Under the pieces are notes generated by a model. The model ran no database searches. It saw nothing but the letters and a program-made list of their open reading frames with translations, and was not told the origin of the DNA. The position numbers and the translations under genes were made by a program. This document shows, one piece after another, positions 10,239-25,200 of a DNA stretch of 64,000 nucleotides; the stretch's first letter is position 1; each line of letters starts with the position of its first letter. Source of the DNA: Phoronis australis. Taxonomy: Eukaryota > Phoronida > Phoronidae. Location of the stretch: the NCBI GenBank assembly GCA_002633005.1, contig NMRA01000126.1:481883-545882 (forward strand), read 5' to 3'.

Positions 10239-11552
10239 GTATAAGCATTTCACAACCAATTTGCCAACATAAAACCTTTACTTTGGAATGTACATACCAG
10301 TAAAACACAAGCACCACTGTCACAAAAAGGCATGATTTAAAAAAGTCAAAATAAATAAAACTTCAGACATTTGAAAACTATTAGAAACCAATGGTAGATA
10401 ATTGTAATCTGTCCTTTCTATGTGATTATTAGTGAATAAAACACGTTTCTTTGTTTCTAAAAATGACCTCAGATTTGGACGACCCTTGAGTGATAAAGTT
10501 CAGAAATAAATATTAATATAGGTGTCAAAGCTGAGGAACAATAAAGTGTTCCTACACTAAAGGCAGACAGTCATCTCCTTAAATGGCCAGAGCATGTGAT
10601 TGAGTGGGCACTGTTGTAATCTGCTGTCAATCATCGTGGCAAACATAAATAATATGTACTACATCAGTTTAGACTAAGACCACTCTTCACTCTGGAATAT
10701 AAACCTACTTCTGTCCTAACTGAGTGCTAAGAGAAAAATAGAAATAATTTCAAAATACTTCAACAACCATACCACACCAATATCTGTATCACAATCAGGA
10801 ATGTGCTTGTTTAATCAATGTTATTTACAAACTAATTGAATAATTAACCTGCCAGGCAATTTTCACATTAGGCTTTCCTTGTTCTGCCTATAAACATTTG
10901 ACGGTCATAAATAAAAGTGATGTAGGAAAGATTGAGACAGATCATATGTATACTGCAGGGTAGCAGGTGTGTTTAACTTCTATTTAATTGGATTGAGAAA
11001 AGAATGGAACAGCATGTAACAGACGTTCTTTCTTGTTTATACATCATAACAACGAGTGTCACCCACTTCAATTCATGTGACAGTAAACACTGTCGTGACT
11101 GGTTATATTTACTATTGTCATGGTCAACTTTTACTTGTTTCTGAACCTTCTCAGTATCGCTTTGGTAATTGTAATAATAGAAAAGAAACAACACTTGATC
11201 ACTCCCCTGTGCTGTATCAATAAAGTAGAAATAATTGTAATTCAACACTTGAACTTGTGCAAGGATGTTAGAAGAGCAAAATGTTTGTAAGCATTTGCTT
11301 GATTTTAGACACTTCCTTAACATTTCTGCTGGACTAACTGCTTCATTTGTTTCAAATGAGTTTTTTGGCATCCAAAGTCAATGATTTGTGTTTATACTCT
11401 TCTCATGTAGGACGAGAATGATAAACATGCTAAGTAATACTTGAATAGTTTGCAGAACATTCACCTCAGTTTCTATGGTATAGAGCTGAGATGGTATAGA
11501 GCTAATGGTATAGCGCTGTCTTGTCTGGTGTCCATAATTTAGACTACAAACT
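10239..11552 (-). other. Probable PRDM1 3' UTR
   Basis: Sequence following the PRDM1 stop codon to the candidate poly(A) signal. It is AT-rich, with many ATTTA-like and TTTA stretches. The open frames at 10973-11371 and 11378-11662 on the same strand are not conserved-looking and lie downstream of, or overlap, the true coding end. Confidence 0.4.
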
Positions 11553-13228
11553 TCAGTCCTCATACTGCTGCAGTGATGCAATTCCTTCCTCTGCTGATAT
11601 GCAGCCTGAATCGTTCTCGTCCGAAGGCTGGTCAGATTTGAATTCTGCCCTGTCCTTGTCATCTACATTGACCTTGTCTTCATTCATGTGAGCCCCTTCA
11701 TCAGGGGAGAGATCATGCTCGGGTGAGCCACACCCGTTGACGAGATTTCTTGGTGAAGTGTGAGGTGACAGGCTCCCCATGGAGCCAGCATCAGAATGCG
11801 ACTGGTAGCCATTGGAGTCTTCTAGCAGATCATTTCCATCTTCCGATGAATTACTGGCATCCATGATGTGTGCGAGATCAGATGCGGGGGGAGGCATGCA
11901 CGTGCTTGTCTTCCAGTGTGTTTTAAGCCCACTTGCACTGATGTACTTTCTGCCACAAGACAGACATTCATATGGGCGCTCGTTAGTATGGAGACGTTTG
12001 TGAAGTTTCAGGTGAACAAACTGGGTAAATTTGGCTGGGCAAAGCTTGCATGCGAATGGCTTCTCACCATTGTGAAGCCGCATATGAGTTTTCAAGTTAC
12101 TGGTACTGCTGAAGCGCTTTTGACACACACCGCACTCATGGGGTTTTTCACCTGTGTGCACTAGGTGGTGCTTCTGTAAATGTGCCAGTTGTGTGAACCC
12201 TTTATTACATGTCTGACAAACGAACGGACGTTCTCCAGTGTGGGTGCGTAAGTGGACTTTAAGATTTGACAGCTGACCAAAACTCTTGTAGCAGATGTTA
12301 CATTCATAATGCATTTTGCCATCCTTTTTCCTCAGTGGGTAAGGTAATGAGCGATATCCCCGTGTCTCATTTGAATTTAATTTTTCCTTTGCCAAGTTTA
12401 AAACCTGATCATTTGGTGTCTTCAGAGTGGCTGCCTGAGATGCATAAGCAGTCTGCATGGCCTGAAAAGCAGATGGATAGAGATGCCATGGCAGGCCAGC
12501 GTAGGGGTTCATGGGAAATATCCCAGAATTCATTGCATATAACGAGGCAATGGTTGGGTTTGGAAACATGAAGGGGTTGGTGGATTTTGAGATGAAAGGG
12601 TTCACAGGAGTGATTGGGTGAGATTTTGGAACCGTTGTGTTTTCTTTTTCTTTATTCTTCAGGTCATCAGGTTTAGATAAAAGCAGCTTGCTGCTTTGGT
12701 CCGATACTGTGGGAAATACTGGATTGCTCTTCAATGAAAATGATGGTTGACTTTCTAGTGAGGAAGAACATTTTGAAGCACCGTTGATTGGAGATGTTGG
12801 AGTTTCGTGTTTAGTTTTTATGTCCGATGCTGATCTCTCGAAGCTCTCCTGGCTACATTCCTTCATTTTCTTCAACAGCAAATTCTCTATAATTCCTGTC
12901 GCTGGTCTTTTTATTGGTCGAGGTTTAAAGGGAAATCTTGTTGTCGGGAATCTCTCGTATGAAATGTTAGACAGTGGACTGGGTCCCCGGATTAGTGGGT
13001 TTAGGGAATTTGGCAGCATACTCTTGGACTCTGTCATTTTATCATCATCTTGGAGTTTTGGAATGTCATGGCGATTGTTTCTACTTTTCATGCTGAAGTC
13101 CAAAGCTGCATTTTCATCTCTCATGTAGCCAGGATTGAAGCCAAGGTGAAGGCCGTGTCCATAGTAACCACTAAGAAAAGGCAAGTGAGACAGCTCCAAT
13201 GGTGGATCACTGAAGTAGAGCGGTGTAT
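11553..13228 (-). CDS. PRDM1: PRDM1 exon 5 (linker, zinc fingers, C-terminal tail)
   Basis: The acceptor tttttttccag ends at 13229. The first two bases complete Asn197, followed by [20 protein letters not shown] and on to the stop at 11553-11555. It holds the Ser/Pro-rich linker (about 198-484), with an ALDFSMK motif (238-244) that resembles CtBP-type PxDLSxK motifs, and VLNLAK (472-477). The five-finger array is at genomic 12308-11898. The tail (641-754) is rich in Asp, Glu and Ser. One large exon carries all fingers, unlike vertebrate PRDM1, where they are split over several exons. Confidence 0.93.
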
Positions 13229-16200
13229 CTGGAAAAAAAGTTTTTTTCTTACAATAAAGGTTTACATGTGGCTTATTGCTGGTATATTGTAGTGCTACTT
13301 TGAGACTTGTCTTGGCAGTTTTGTTATCGCATTTTGTAGAAAAATAAGCCTCCTCTACTGTTCTTCATCACTTAGTTTTCTGAGCAGTTATACAGAGTAA
13401 TAGTTAAAATCATATTCTGAGCCAACATGAACGGAACTGATCTGTCATACTATGAACCACCATGAACAGAAATGATAATACACTGTATACTATCTTCATT
13501 TGGTAACAATTATTTACAAGACGAGATAAAACTCAAATAAATCACTATTATAAAACTTAAGTGCTCTTTTTGTTTTGTTATGTAACAAACTATATTGCAC
13601 ATTAATATGATTCATCTTCAGTCATTTTATGCCAAATTTTGAACTTTTGATTATTTCCGCTAACAAATTGAGGTATTTCCCATTTAAAGAGTCTCGATTT
13701 AATGAGTGGATTCGTGGAGCTGGAAAACCCACCCATCTGAGCAACATTTTCCATATAACTTGAATATTCCACTTTTGTAGGACTCCCTTGACCCATGGGA
13801 GGGATTATGACATAATAAAATATTATTACTCCCAATCTCATCACTGCTTTCGTTATCCCTTTACTCTTGGCATCCATTCATGTGATCTGCCAACTTTAGC
13901 TTTTGTACTTATTTGTTCATTGAGATGTCCAATGGTCAGCCATATGAAGGTTCAAGGTGTTGTGTAATAGCTTATAGATAATAAGTAGTCACAGTTCACT
14001 ACAAAAGCATGTGGTAGGATGTATCAAATGATGGTGATATCTAATAAAACAAGCTCGTCCCAAAATACCTCAATATCATTGTTTTGGTTTGTGTTTTGAA
14101 TGAAACCCTTTGTTATGGTTTTTAGTGTGCAGTGAGGTACATTGTGTGCTGAATTACATCTGATGGAACTGGACAGAATGGAGTCACTACTGGGAAGATT
14201 TGATGTCACTGACATGATTTATTCCATTTTTAAGTTTTTGATTTTCAATTTTGATGTAATTGCTGCTGTTTGGGCATCAAACATATTTTAAATTTAAATT
14301 TTAAATTTAAAACCTTATCACAACATAAAATGTAGGATTTGAATTTCAGCTTATAATGCATGAAACCATTCTAAACAGTTTCTTCTGCAAATTATTATGC
14401 ATGGCATGAAAACTCGCATGCTTGCCTTACAAAATATCTCTACTTAGCAAAGATATTGCAATATGTCGGACTCACTTATTCTGTGCATCATTTCGTCACT
14501 GGAGAGAGGATACCCAAGGCGTTGAGCAAATTCCTTGCAGTACCAAACGAGAAGCTCTGTGCCTGGCGGAATTCCTTTTGTGGTGTAGAAGTATATGTTG
14601 AGATTGATTTGGCAAGCCACTACATTTTGTGATGATGAGGCGTCCGCTGGGTTCACATATCGCATCCAGTTACTCTTGCTGGTGTCAAACCCATCGATGA
14701 AGTAATACAACTCGTCCCCTTTATAGATCTGCAACACAAAATTAAGTTCTTATTTTCTCCAGTCATGCTCTGATATTAAATTTCTACTGATTCCACAATG
14801 TTCGCACTCGTTCTTGTACTTTTTCATAACTATGTGCTTGTTTATTGGGCGAAACGGCTTGTTTTATCACCACAATTTAATTTTAACATTTAAATCTTTC
14901 TTTAAAAGAAATAGTGTTTTTGAAAATTACGGCAAGCTTTCATAGCGTGTTGGCACTATTTTAGAATCTGTTCATGTATTATTCAACAGCTTTGTTTTTT
15001 GGTGATTATCCTTCAAATTCATGTTAAGAATTATTTATCTTAAGGCATCATTATCTATGGTTTGCACTTAATCAAAGAATTGAGTATGCACTTATTTTCA
15101 TTTAACCTCGGCCTGTGAGGTTGTCAACAGAGATGCCTCTGCATGCTAGAGTTATCAAGCCTGACCCTGCCCCTAATTTGCAGGTGATCATGTCTTACGT
15201 TTTGAATACAGTCCTTGGGCATGTTTTAGAAACCATGACGTTGAACGTTGCTTCTTTAAATGTGAACTAGGTTGAATTATGCATGAATAAATGGAAAACT
15301 TTAATATAATGCCGTACAATGGAGAACTATAAACTGTTACATTAATATAGGATGGCTTTTGTCACACATAGTAGTTATACAGAATGTAGCAAAAAGGTTG
15401 ACTTAAAACCCCTAACCAGTGGTATTAACCCAATTTATTCATTGACAAATGCCCTTTATTCTGCGCCTGCTAGTAAAACAACCCTGGTACCTTTCAGTTA
15501 AACAAATGAAGAACTGTATAACAGGTCATTCAATATGGCTAGATTTGGGTTCTCTAAATAAAAGATAATTTGTAACAAGATTCAATTCTATAGAAGTCGG
15601 TAATTTAAGCACAGTCATGCTTAATTTTCTAATATCCCGAAGTAAAAAAGAAATTTGATGAAAATAAGTGTAGCTACATCCCCAAGCATGCTTTATTTTT
15701 CTCACAATCAGGAAAATTATTGATAATGTGTTGAAATTTGTTAAGAAATTTCCATCAGTGCACAGGTTTGTTTACGTTGTGTTAATCCTTATATACAGTA
15801 AAATCTCAACAATTTCTGACTGACATAAATAATTGGCAAAATAACTGATTCACATTTTCAAGGGCTTCAAACATTGTTGTGAATGATTACAGTTTTTCAA
15901 AGTATTGTCAGTTCGTAGCTGTTGTATGGAACTTGAATATGGCACAGCATCATTCTGGCACTGTGTTTCATGTATGAAAAAAATGAATAAATAAAATTAC
16001 ACATGTTCACCATATTGTGTCCTAAACTGGTGAGATTTTCTCCGTAATTGGATAATGAAGCATAGCATCTTATTATGACTTGCTAATAAAATGAATACTT
16101 AAAGTAGCTATGGTATATCAAACTACCTGCCTTCCATCACTAAAAATCGCTTTCAATTTAACCATTTAGTGTTGTTAAACTGGTCTCAAATTGTTCCTTA

Positions 16201-19200
16201 AAGTCAAATTGGTTGTTATCAAGAGACTTCAAAAGAATTGCCATTTCATTATTACTTGAGACCAGACTCTACAAGTTGTCTTGTCAATGAGTGATTTTAT
16301 CTACCAGGCATGGTCTTGAGGAATTACAAACTCATTTCTTTGCATCCCAAGAAATCATTTCTCATCTGAGCAAGGAACAAGTTGAGACCAATTTTAAAGT
16401 GTTTAAGTGGTCTAAATCAAAAGTTTACTTCTTAGGACAGATTGCAAATGTTTGAGACATTTACCTAAACAGGTCAATGCACTTAATAAAGTAAGCAAAC
16501 AATACTACACACACTCTGTTTTGGAGGCTCAGAAATATGAAACTTCAAACAAAGATAGGTAGATTAGAGATGGTTTAACAAGCTGAAACATAGCTTTTGA
16601 GTTCTATCCCTGAAAATACAGCGCATGAGTTCTGCCCTCAAAAGTATGGCTTATGAGTTCTATCCAAGATGATACAATCCTGGTAAACTAAAGGTGTTAA
16701 CTTACCTTTATCTCAGAATTTGAATTGTTTTACAAAAACAAAAACTAAACAAAGCCATTCTCACCTTTGAAATACATACTTGTCCCAGAATGATAATCAC
16801 AATCTTTACTACATGACAAAAACCTTCACACCTTTCATTACTTTCTGTTATTGTCAAGTTCAAGGAAACATTTACCCTTTTGCTCTGAGTCAAAAATGTC
16901 AATGAATGTCCAGAACACTGTTAACTTATATACCTGATTGGAGACCTATAGATTTAATATTTACCAAAATCTCACTGTTTTACAGTCCTGGTTTCCCTGT
17001 CTATCTCCTCACATTTGGTATAATCCAATTCATGTAAATGATACCAGTGTAGCATTCACCTAATGAAAATGATGAATCTGGCTCAAGTTATCCATGTGGC
17101 TACAAGTTGTAATGTCACTCAGTTTACATGGCTGTCTAGCTTTTTGAAAACCCAGTTGGCTCCAAAATGTGGTTTTAATTCACGGTAAGAGGGCGTAATA
17201 AATTTTACTGACTTCAACCTCTCATGTCCAGAATTTATTGGAATAACGTTGCCTTTTAGATGAATGTATTCTTTTAAAAGTATGCCAAAATTGAGGTTGT
17301 ACTGATTTGCATTTGCTATGCTGTGACTCCATTTGGTAATAAATAAAATATTATATAAGCAATTAAATATATCGGCCAGTTTCTTTATGAAATGGATGCA
17401 AAGTTAGTATAACATTTTGGTTTACTACTTTACAAAAGGTCATAAAATATAGTAGATCTTAATATTTTGAAAACCATATTTCTTGTAAACCATTTATTAA
17501 TTGATTCAATTTAAACAATTTACCTTGATAATTCTGTACTTCAACAGCTCTTTTTATACCATTCCGTGTGCGTTTATTTTTCATGCTCCTAGCCACTTGC
17601 GTCGGGTAAATTTTCACTGCTTCAAATGCAAATCAGTACACCGTGGGGGTAGCGTGCAGAGAAAGTCAGTCGCAACTTATTTACTTTTTATTCTTGAGAA
17701 TAATCAGCGTCACAAAGTAAAAGTGGCCTTGTGTTTTGTTTCGAGTCATTGCATTGGTGTAAAATAACAAAAACGGCTAGACGGTTTTGTTTTGAATTCT
17801 ATACAAGGCTGAAGTTACGCTTTCATTCGCGGCAGTTCATGAAATATAGGTCTACAATAACACTTTGATATGGTACTGTTATAAAAACCTACTTTGCAGC
17901 ACGCGCTATTATGTTCTAAACAATCAACAGTATGTTGTGGTTCTTTGAGGAACCTCTAAATATGGCCATTCTAAAATATTTTAGTTTTCTGTGATTGAAA
18001 AAAAACAGAAATATACACTGCAAAACTATGCCAACCGTTATCCTGTGTTGGGACCATAGAGATAGTCTCCCATTCTACTTTATGCCTACAGTACAGACTG
18101 TGCTAAAGAGTTGACTTTAATGTTTCATGGATTTTCTAAACAAGCGTACCAAATTTTAAAGTGTAGTTCCCTTGTAATAATGGTACCATTGAGTAAGGCA
18201 CACTTAAATAATAACGGCTGTAGCCCTTTCACTCTTATTTCTAACAGCACATTACTTTTTATTATCAATGTTTAAATGTTCCTGTAGATGGCTTACTTTC
18301 AAAAACAACAAACCTAGGAATTACGCCATTAAATCATTTGTGTGTGGATTAAAATGCCCTTTTTGTTGTGTTATAGACTGGCTTAGGGGCTGGTGTTAGT
18401 ATTAGGGACCTAATAACCTCTTTGTACAGCTACCCACAGCTTAATAGTCACCATTAGCATTTGCAACCTTGTGCAAAGAAGTATGTGCGTAACCCAAAAA
18501 CTTAATCTGTAAAATTTCTTTCGTGATAGATTTTTTATGGTCACGCTAACTGAATAGATGCTTTCAAGCACAACTGTGACTGTAAACAATCCCTGTCATT
18601 AAACAGTGCAAGCAAGTTAAAAGCTAGGAACTGAAATGAAACATTTAAAGAAAGTTCCTATCCTTACATTTCATTTATTTTTATTTAACCCTGCATGCAT
18701 TTCTCTTGCCACTATTATCACCATCAGAACAGATTGTAACAATAAGTATCACATAAGGTACAACACCATAAATATGGTTTCTGTAGTTATTTTACTTCTC
18801 TAAATCTTTTGAAATTTTCCATTAAAATATAGGATTGTTATGGTTTCAGAGCTGGGATTTCATACAGTATTTTGGTCTTTGTGACATGAACCAACCAAAC
18901 TCTCTAATTAATCTTATCCTTGATCAGATGTTTCATTAAGCATCAGATTAGCCATGCAGAAATGATCGGTAATTGGCGCCAGTTCATTTGATACACACAA
19001 TGTCTTCATCTTCATTAATGGGATAGACTATGAACATGGCTTGGGTCTGATTTAGGACCAATATATGAACTTACAAATTATTATTTTTCCAACAAGCTAT
19101 CACCAGTATTTTCTCAAATATCACATTTTTTCTAATCTCTTAGTATTAGTATCAAAAGTCATAACGTTGAAGAGATTCAATGCTAAAAATCTTTTGAATA

Positions 19201-22200
19201 ACAATGTTGTTGCACTTGGTAGTGGAAGTAGGTAAGATTGACAAACAATTGAACTTTAGCTAAATGAAAATGGCCACACAAATCTACTTACTCTCCAAAA
19301 ATAATTTCTGTTGGCTGTCTTTGAAATGCTATCTTTCATGAGAATCTGTCCCTGCAGAGGTCCAAAGCGTGTTCCTTTCGGTATATATTCTGTGCTCCAA
19401 ACGCCTTGTACCTGCAATAAGTAATGGTCAGTTCTTATAAGTCTGTAGTCAGTTTTAATGTTCATAATGTCTCTGATATTCACGTCCCAAAGCGATTAAA
19501 AAATAATTGAGGCATACTTTCTTTGTAATGTGACTGTCAAAAATTTAGGTCAATATTTCTTGTATATTAGTTACCGAGAAACCCCCAAAAACAGGCGCTC
19601 GTCGTCTTTCAGACTATATCAGATGGTTAATTGATTGCAATAATTTTTTATCTGATCCTCTTCGTTGTCTTAAGCACCCTGTGACTGGTGCTTTCTACTT
19701 GCTAATGGTCATGTTATAGGTTTTTTATTTCACTCTCTGAAACTTGAAGATAGACACCATTTTTGTTATCAGTTTATTACATCCCGTGAAAATCTTGAAT
19801 TCCCTACAAGAATTAGTTTGTTAAGTGAAAAGAGAAATTTCAGTCCTGGCGTGGCACTCTCATAGAAGAGGTATACGATACATGCGGCTCGTATAGACGA
19901 CTTTCTTAAAACCAGTTTCCATTCAAAAGAGTGCCTTTTCTCTCAAAATTCCTTTCAAATTGTGCGTTTTCCACCTTGTTTCCCTAAAAAAGTTCACTTA
20001 GATTATTCAAAACTTTTCAAAAGGTCTTTTTCCAACTATAAAAATCCACAGAAGGGTTTTCAGCATCGTCCCTGTTTCAGGCAGAATGGGATTTTAAGAC
20101 AGCTGCACAAGAATCCTAGAGGATTAGTAGGTTTTATTATGAAATTATCCTACTACAGGTGGCATTTCTGGAACAAAAATCCACAGAAGGTCACTTTTTC
20201 ATATAAACTCCTTACAAGTGGGTTCTTTCCTTCAAGACTACCCTGCAAATGGGTCGGTATCTAAAACTACATCCTCAGTAAAAGTGTGGCTTCTGTTATG
20301 AAGAAGAACAAGAACTTATGCAATGCAGCATTTCCAAAGGTCTTAAGTAACTACAGTGTGTGTGCAAAGTGCAGGTATATTTTGTTGTTCTTATTGATAT
20401 GGATTTGATATCAATGCCTCTGCAAGTTTTCTGAAAAAAAATAGGTAGCTTTTCGTCAACTTAGTGAATCTTGAGATGAGTAGATCTGTTATTTTATTAG
20501 CATTGGAGGGTGGAGGATTAAACATTAATTTAAAAGAACAAGTTTTACAATCAGTTAATGTAGCTAATGTTGTCTGACTGTCTTCCCTCCCCAGCAACTG
20601 GTGCTTGAGGTTAACCACACTGTATGCTGGAGGCTACTCTCATTTACTGAGTGAACTTTTCAAATCTTCAGCAGCACACCTGTAGCCAAAATCATGTTGG
20701 GAACCCCCAGGACTGTGTCTATTCAAAATATGTGCTGCCAGGTCTCCAAGGCCCATCTCTACCTTGTGATACTTTTGTTTTATTCCCAGGAGTCATGTTT
20801 AATCACCTGCAATTACCCTGTGTGAATGCATCTTTAATTTGATGTGACCTTAGATATTGATGTAAAAGAATGAGTTTAATAACACAGTTAATGATACATG
20901 TATATTCTGTACTTGGCCGAAAGTTTTTCGATCCAGTTATTGCAAATCTGTGTCCTCTATTTGATGCTTGTGCCTAAATCTAAAACAATAGAAATCTCCT
21001 TTGTCCTGGAGGTAGGAAAATTTGCTATTTCATTGGACTCATTTTAGAAATGACTGGCTGATTCTAAGAATCAAGTCGAAAAATATTTCATCCACAGGTA
21101 CTTCTCAAGTGTATTCAACTTTCTGCAGCGCACAGTACTGCTGCAGTAAAACTTTGCTCACATTGGAAGGTTGAATACTATTAATGCAGTGGAGAAAAAA
21201 TTGAAAAAGCAAGGCACCAACAAATAACATGAGAAACTCCAATGACGCAAAAACAGGGTTAAGGAACTGATGGACGGATGTTTCAGCATTGTGGGTAATT
21301 ACTGCAAGATTCAAGTGTCGGTGTATAATCTGCTGCCATCCCATTGGAGCTGATTTGGTTCGATGTTATTTTTTGCCATGTAGGTCATTCCAGTGTACCT
21401 TTGTGGGTTTCCCTCTCTGTCCCCTTGAGCTTTGATGGAAACCGAAGAACTATGCAGGTGCGACGTTCATACTACACATACTGCTTCCTCTGAGGGACTC
21501 ACTATGGTTTTGATATCTGTTATCAAGAATGAGTTTTTATTATTAAATTTTGCATTCATTTTTTTGCTGGAAGTTTCAGTAGTCAGTTTGCTCCTTGGGG
21601 TCAGACAGGCGTAAAATGCATAACAAAATTGTGTCACTGGTTTTGAAAAGTGGACAATTTTATGACACATTCATGGTCTTGTAAGTAGCTCTGTGTAAAA
21701 GAATTTGATGTGCTTTTGCTGATGGGGACAAATCAATCATTTGTCTGGTTAATTTGCATTTATATGCCAAGTGTACTGTCACACTTAACTGTTCTTTTGG
21801 CATAAAGATTTAAACTGTATCAGATATAACATTGATGTTTTAAATGGCAATTGCTGTATCTAGACAACAAATGAATATCATCAATTATTTTTTATGTGCC
21901 CTCTGATACAACTGAAAGTTAACTGAAGGGTAGTAGAACAATTATGACTTTCAGTTCTCTCATGTTTGCTTTCCATTAAGCTATTTTAATTAAAGCTGTG
22001 TTTTGCCCTCTTCAGATGGCTTAAAAAACAAAAATCGATATTTCTTACTATTACCATCACCAACACAAACCTTGAAAAACAACTATTGGAGTCACGTGCC
22101 ATTTAAGCTTGGCTAACCCCATAGTTTGACCAACCCTAAATATGATAAGTATCGCCACCTAAAATATAAACGTTCTTTGCTTAGCAAAATGTCAGTTATA

Positions 22201-25200
22201 CGATATTTGCTGAATGTTATTCCCAACTTTCAATTTTCCTGTAGTGGATGAAGTTTGTCACAACCTGGAAAAAAGTTTAATATTATAAATTGATATCTTA
22301 GTGTTTCCAGACAAGGTGGTCAGCTTTTTTGCAGTAATTATTTGTATTTGTATAATGCTCCATATTACTAAAAGCTTAAAGTTTCATTTTGTGTTTTGTA
22401 TAGTTCCCTCTACTTTCAATCAACTAGATTTTTGCATACTTTTCTTCGGCCATTTTAATAGTGTCACAAGACCTAGAAATATGGATAGAACTTAAAAGGA
22501 TACTTTGGTTTTTGGAATTTGTTTGGTAATATTGTACTACAGTTTGAAACTGAGTAACAATGTCAGGAGTTGAAAAACAGATGTAGGAAAACTAATTTGA
22601 AGGGATATCTGGTGCAAGAACTTGGGTTTTCACCCCCTAGTCCTGCTACAAGTTGGGCATCACAGAGACTTCCCCGTGGGGGATGTTGTTGGTCTGTTGT
22701 TAATCCATGATCTTTTGCTTTCATTTTTATTTAAATTTTGTCTATATCTGCTTCAAGTGAACAATAACTGTAAGCCTAATGGGAGATGCTGCATTCAGTG
22801 TAAACTGGCAAAAACACAGCAGCACAGCATGAAGCAGTTACATAACTTGCTGAGGATTAGCTGGCCCCAAATACTGGGCTTATCTATCTCATGAATCATC
22901 AGTTATCTGCCTACCCTAACCAAGAGAATACAGATTGACTACAGAAAATGCTTAAAAATAATACTTAATGAATAATAAAAACAAAATATTTTTTTGCCTT
23001 TTTAATCTAAGATAAAACCACAAAAATGCCATATTTGAGAAACTAAGAGACCAAAGGATTACATCTTTCCCTATTTAAAATGTTGTCTTCCTGAAATATT
23101 GTATCCAAGCAACTTAAAACTACTGTCAACCCATTATAGTTTATGTTTTCTGAATCTTGGAGTCAAAGCGAATCTATTCATATCATTCACAACACTGTGT
23201 CATTCTTGTGGTCACTTGGGCCATGCCTTCTTCATAAAAATGTTGTTCTTGAAAGGTTGGTTGCGTGAGAAGATGAAGTTGAGCTCATGAAAGAATTGAA
23301 AATAATTCATCTTGGAACTAAAGAGGTGGCTTGAGTTTCAACCCATCATACACCTGACTAAAGTTTCTCCATGATTTTCGCCACTCTGACCGAATCCACC
23401 AGAGGTCACACAGACTTGAAAAAGCCAGCAGACGCTTGCAAAACGTTGTCCTTTTATCTCAAGTAAGTTCAGTTACGACTCAATTTTCTGCATATTATTC
23501 TTCAGAACTTAGAAATAACACCTTAGCATGATGATTCGCCTGGCAAAGTAGATTGACAAAATTATAGATTTTTGCATTAACAGGCTACTCTTAAGGTAGG
23601 TGCATACACTGGTCAAATCTCCAGGTTCCTATCTAAAATAAATATAAAGGGGGTTTTAACTAGTTAGAAATTACTCTGAAAGTGACAAAAATTAAAAAAA
23701 AAATTATTGTAGTTTTTTTTTTTAAATCGTAGTTTTTATTTTTCAAAAAATCCAATTTTACTTCGCATTTTTTTCAAAATACACAGGGATTATCATCAAC
23801 TGTTTCCTTACGCAATATTCTACATATACATACCAAATATATGTACAAAATCATTATGATCTTGATTTTGTGGCTTTTTTGCGTGTGAGTTGGGGCAATC
23901 ACGCCACTTTCTGTCATTTGGTCACTTTCCGTTTAATAACTAAAAATCTGGTCCATGTATCAAAAAACCCTGGCACGCGATTTTGCTTCAGTCCTAGAGG
24001 ATTTCAAATTTGCAAATTTCGTAAAAATTGACCTACGTGTTGCGGAAAAATAGGCCCAAGAATCTTGTCACTAACGTGAAATCACAAGCCGAGAAAAACG
24101 GCTTTGAAGTTAGAGTGGTCTTCGATTGCTACTTGAGGTCAAAATTCGTTCAGAATGCGCGGTCATTCTGTTCCAATTTTTGTTGATGTACTAGAAATAA
24201 AGCTGATATTTACTTCATGTTTAGAAAATGTGACATACCTGTTTGTTTATAGCGTAATTTTAATCATTTTTGCGAACTTGTGGAGCACGACAGACGACCA
24301 AAACAAATGTGGCTGTCACGTGGGCGGAGCTTAGCGATGATCTATTGTCTGCTGTACTGGTGTGCCAACCACACATCATTAAAATCATGAGTTGATTGTT
24401 TAATGCGACTCATCTGAACTATCCACTCAATGTGGTAAAAGACTCTCTAACTGTATTACGTAGACCTATTTGTTAGTATTCCAATATTATATGTAGTTAC
24501 CATCTCTTCATCAACCAGTATATGTGTTATATTAAATCGCCGCGTTACTGTCTACATAACAATATTGGCGATGAGGATAAAGAACTACTTTCATCGTAAT
24601 GGTTCAACATTTTCACGTGCCTGTACCACCAACATTTTGACCGCATGGACTTTGGGATAAGAAAATAGCACTTTCAGCACAAATAGCGTCACTTGGGTGA
24701 GATTCTCAAGTTACCAAAGTTTCTTATATTCCTTTCCTATAAAATCGTAAAATATCATGAGTTTTAATTCAGGGATACGTTTGAATCTAAGCACGAAAAC
24801 AATTTTGTTATGTTGAACACTTGGTCATTTCTCTAATTCTTTGGGTTACGGCCGGCAGCAAGTTAAAAAATACCCTGAGTTTGGCAGCCTATTTTCTCCA
24901 TGGCGCGTTCCTAGCACAGAAGCACGATTTATCTCCAAAAACTCTACTCTGACGGCATGTAGTTGTCTCGCGTGCGGCGTGTCTTCACAGCGCATGCATG
25001 TACTTTCATCGAATCGTGCAACACCACCCACGTTGACGCTCAGCGTCCTCTCGCAAGCCACCTCGCCTTTCCGACTTCTCTTGCACACGCACAATTTCCG
25101 CACTGACTCCTCAAGCTGAGTGCAGTGATTGCTTCGGTAGAACTTGACATACTCAACTCAATTTTTTTTGCAGATGGACAAACAGGCTCAGGATCGGAAC

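Noticed and set aside
24841-25119. Open frames on both strands in a GC-rich block
   Set aside because: They lie inside the TTAA-flanked transposon and are mirror images over CpG-rich DNA, with no transposase motif.
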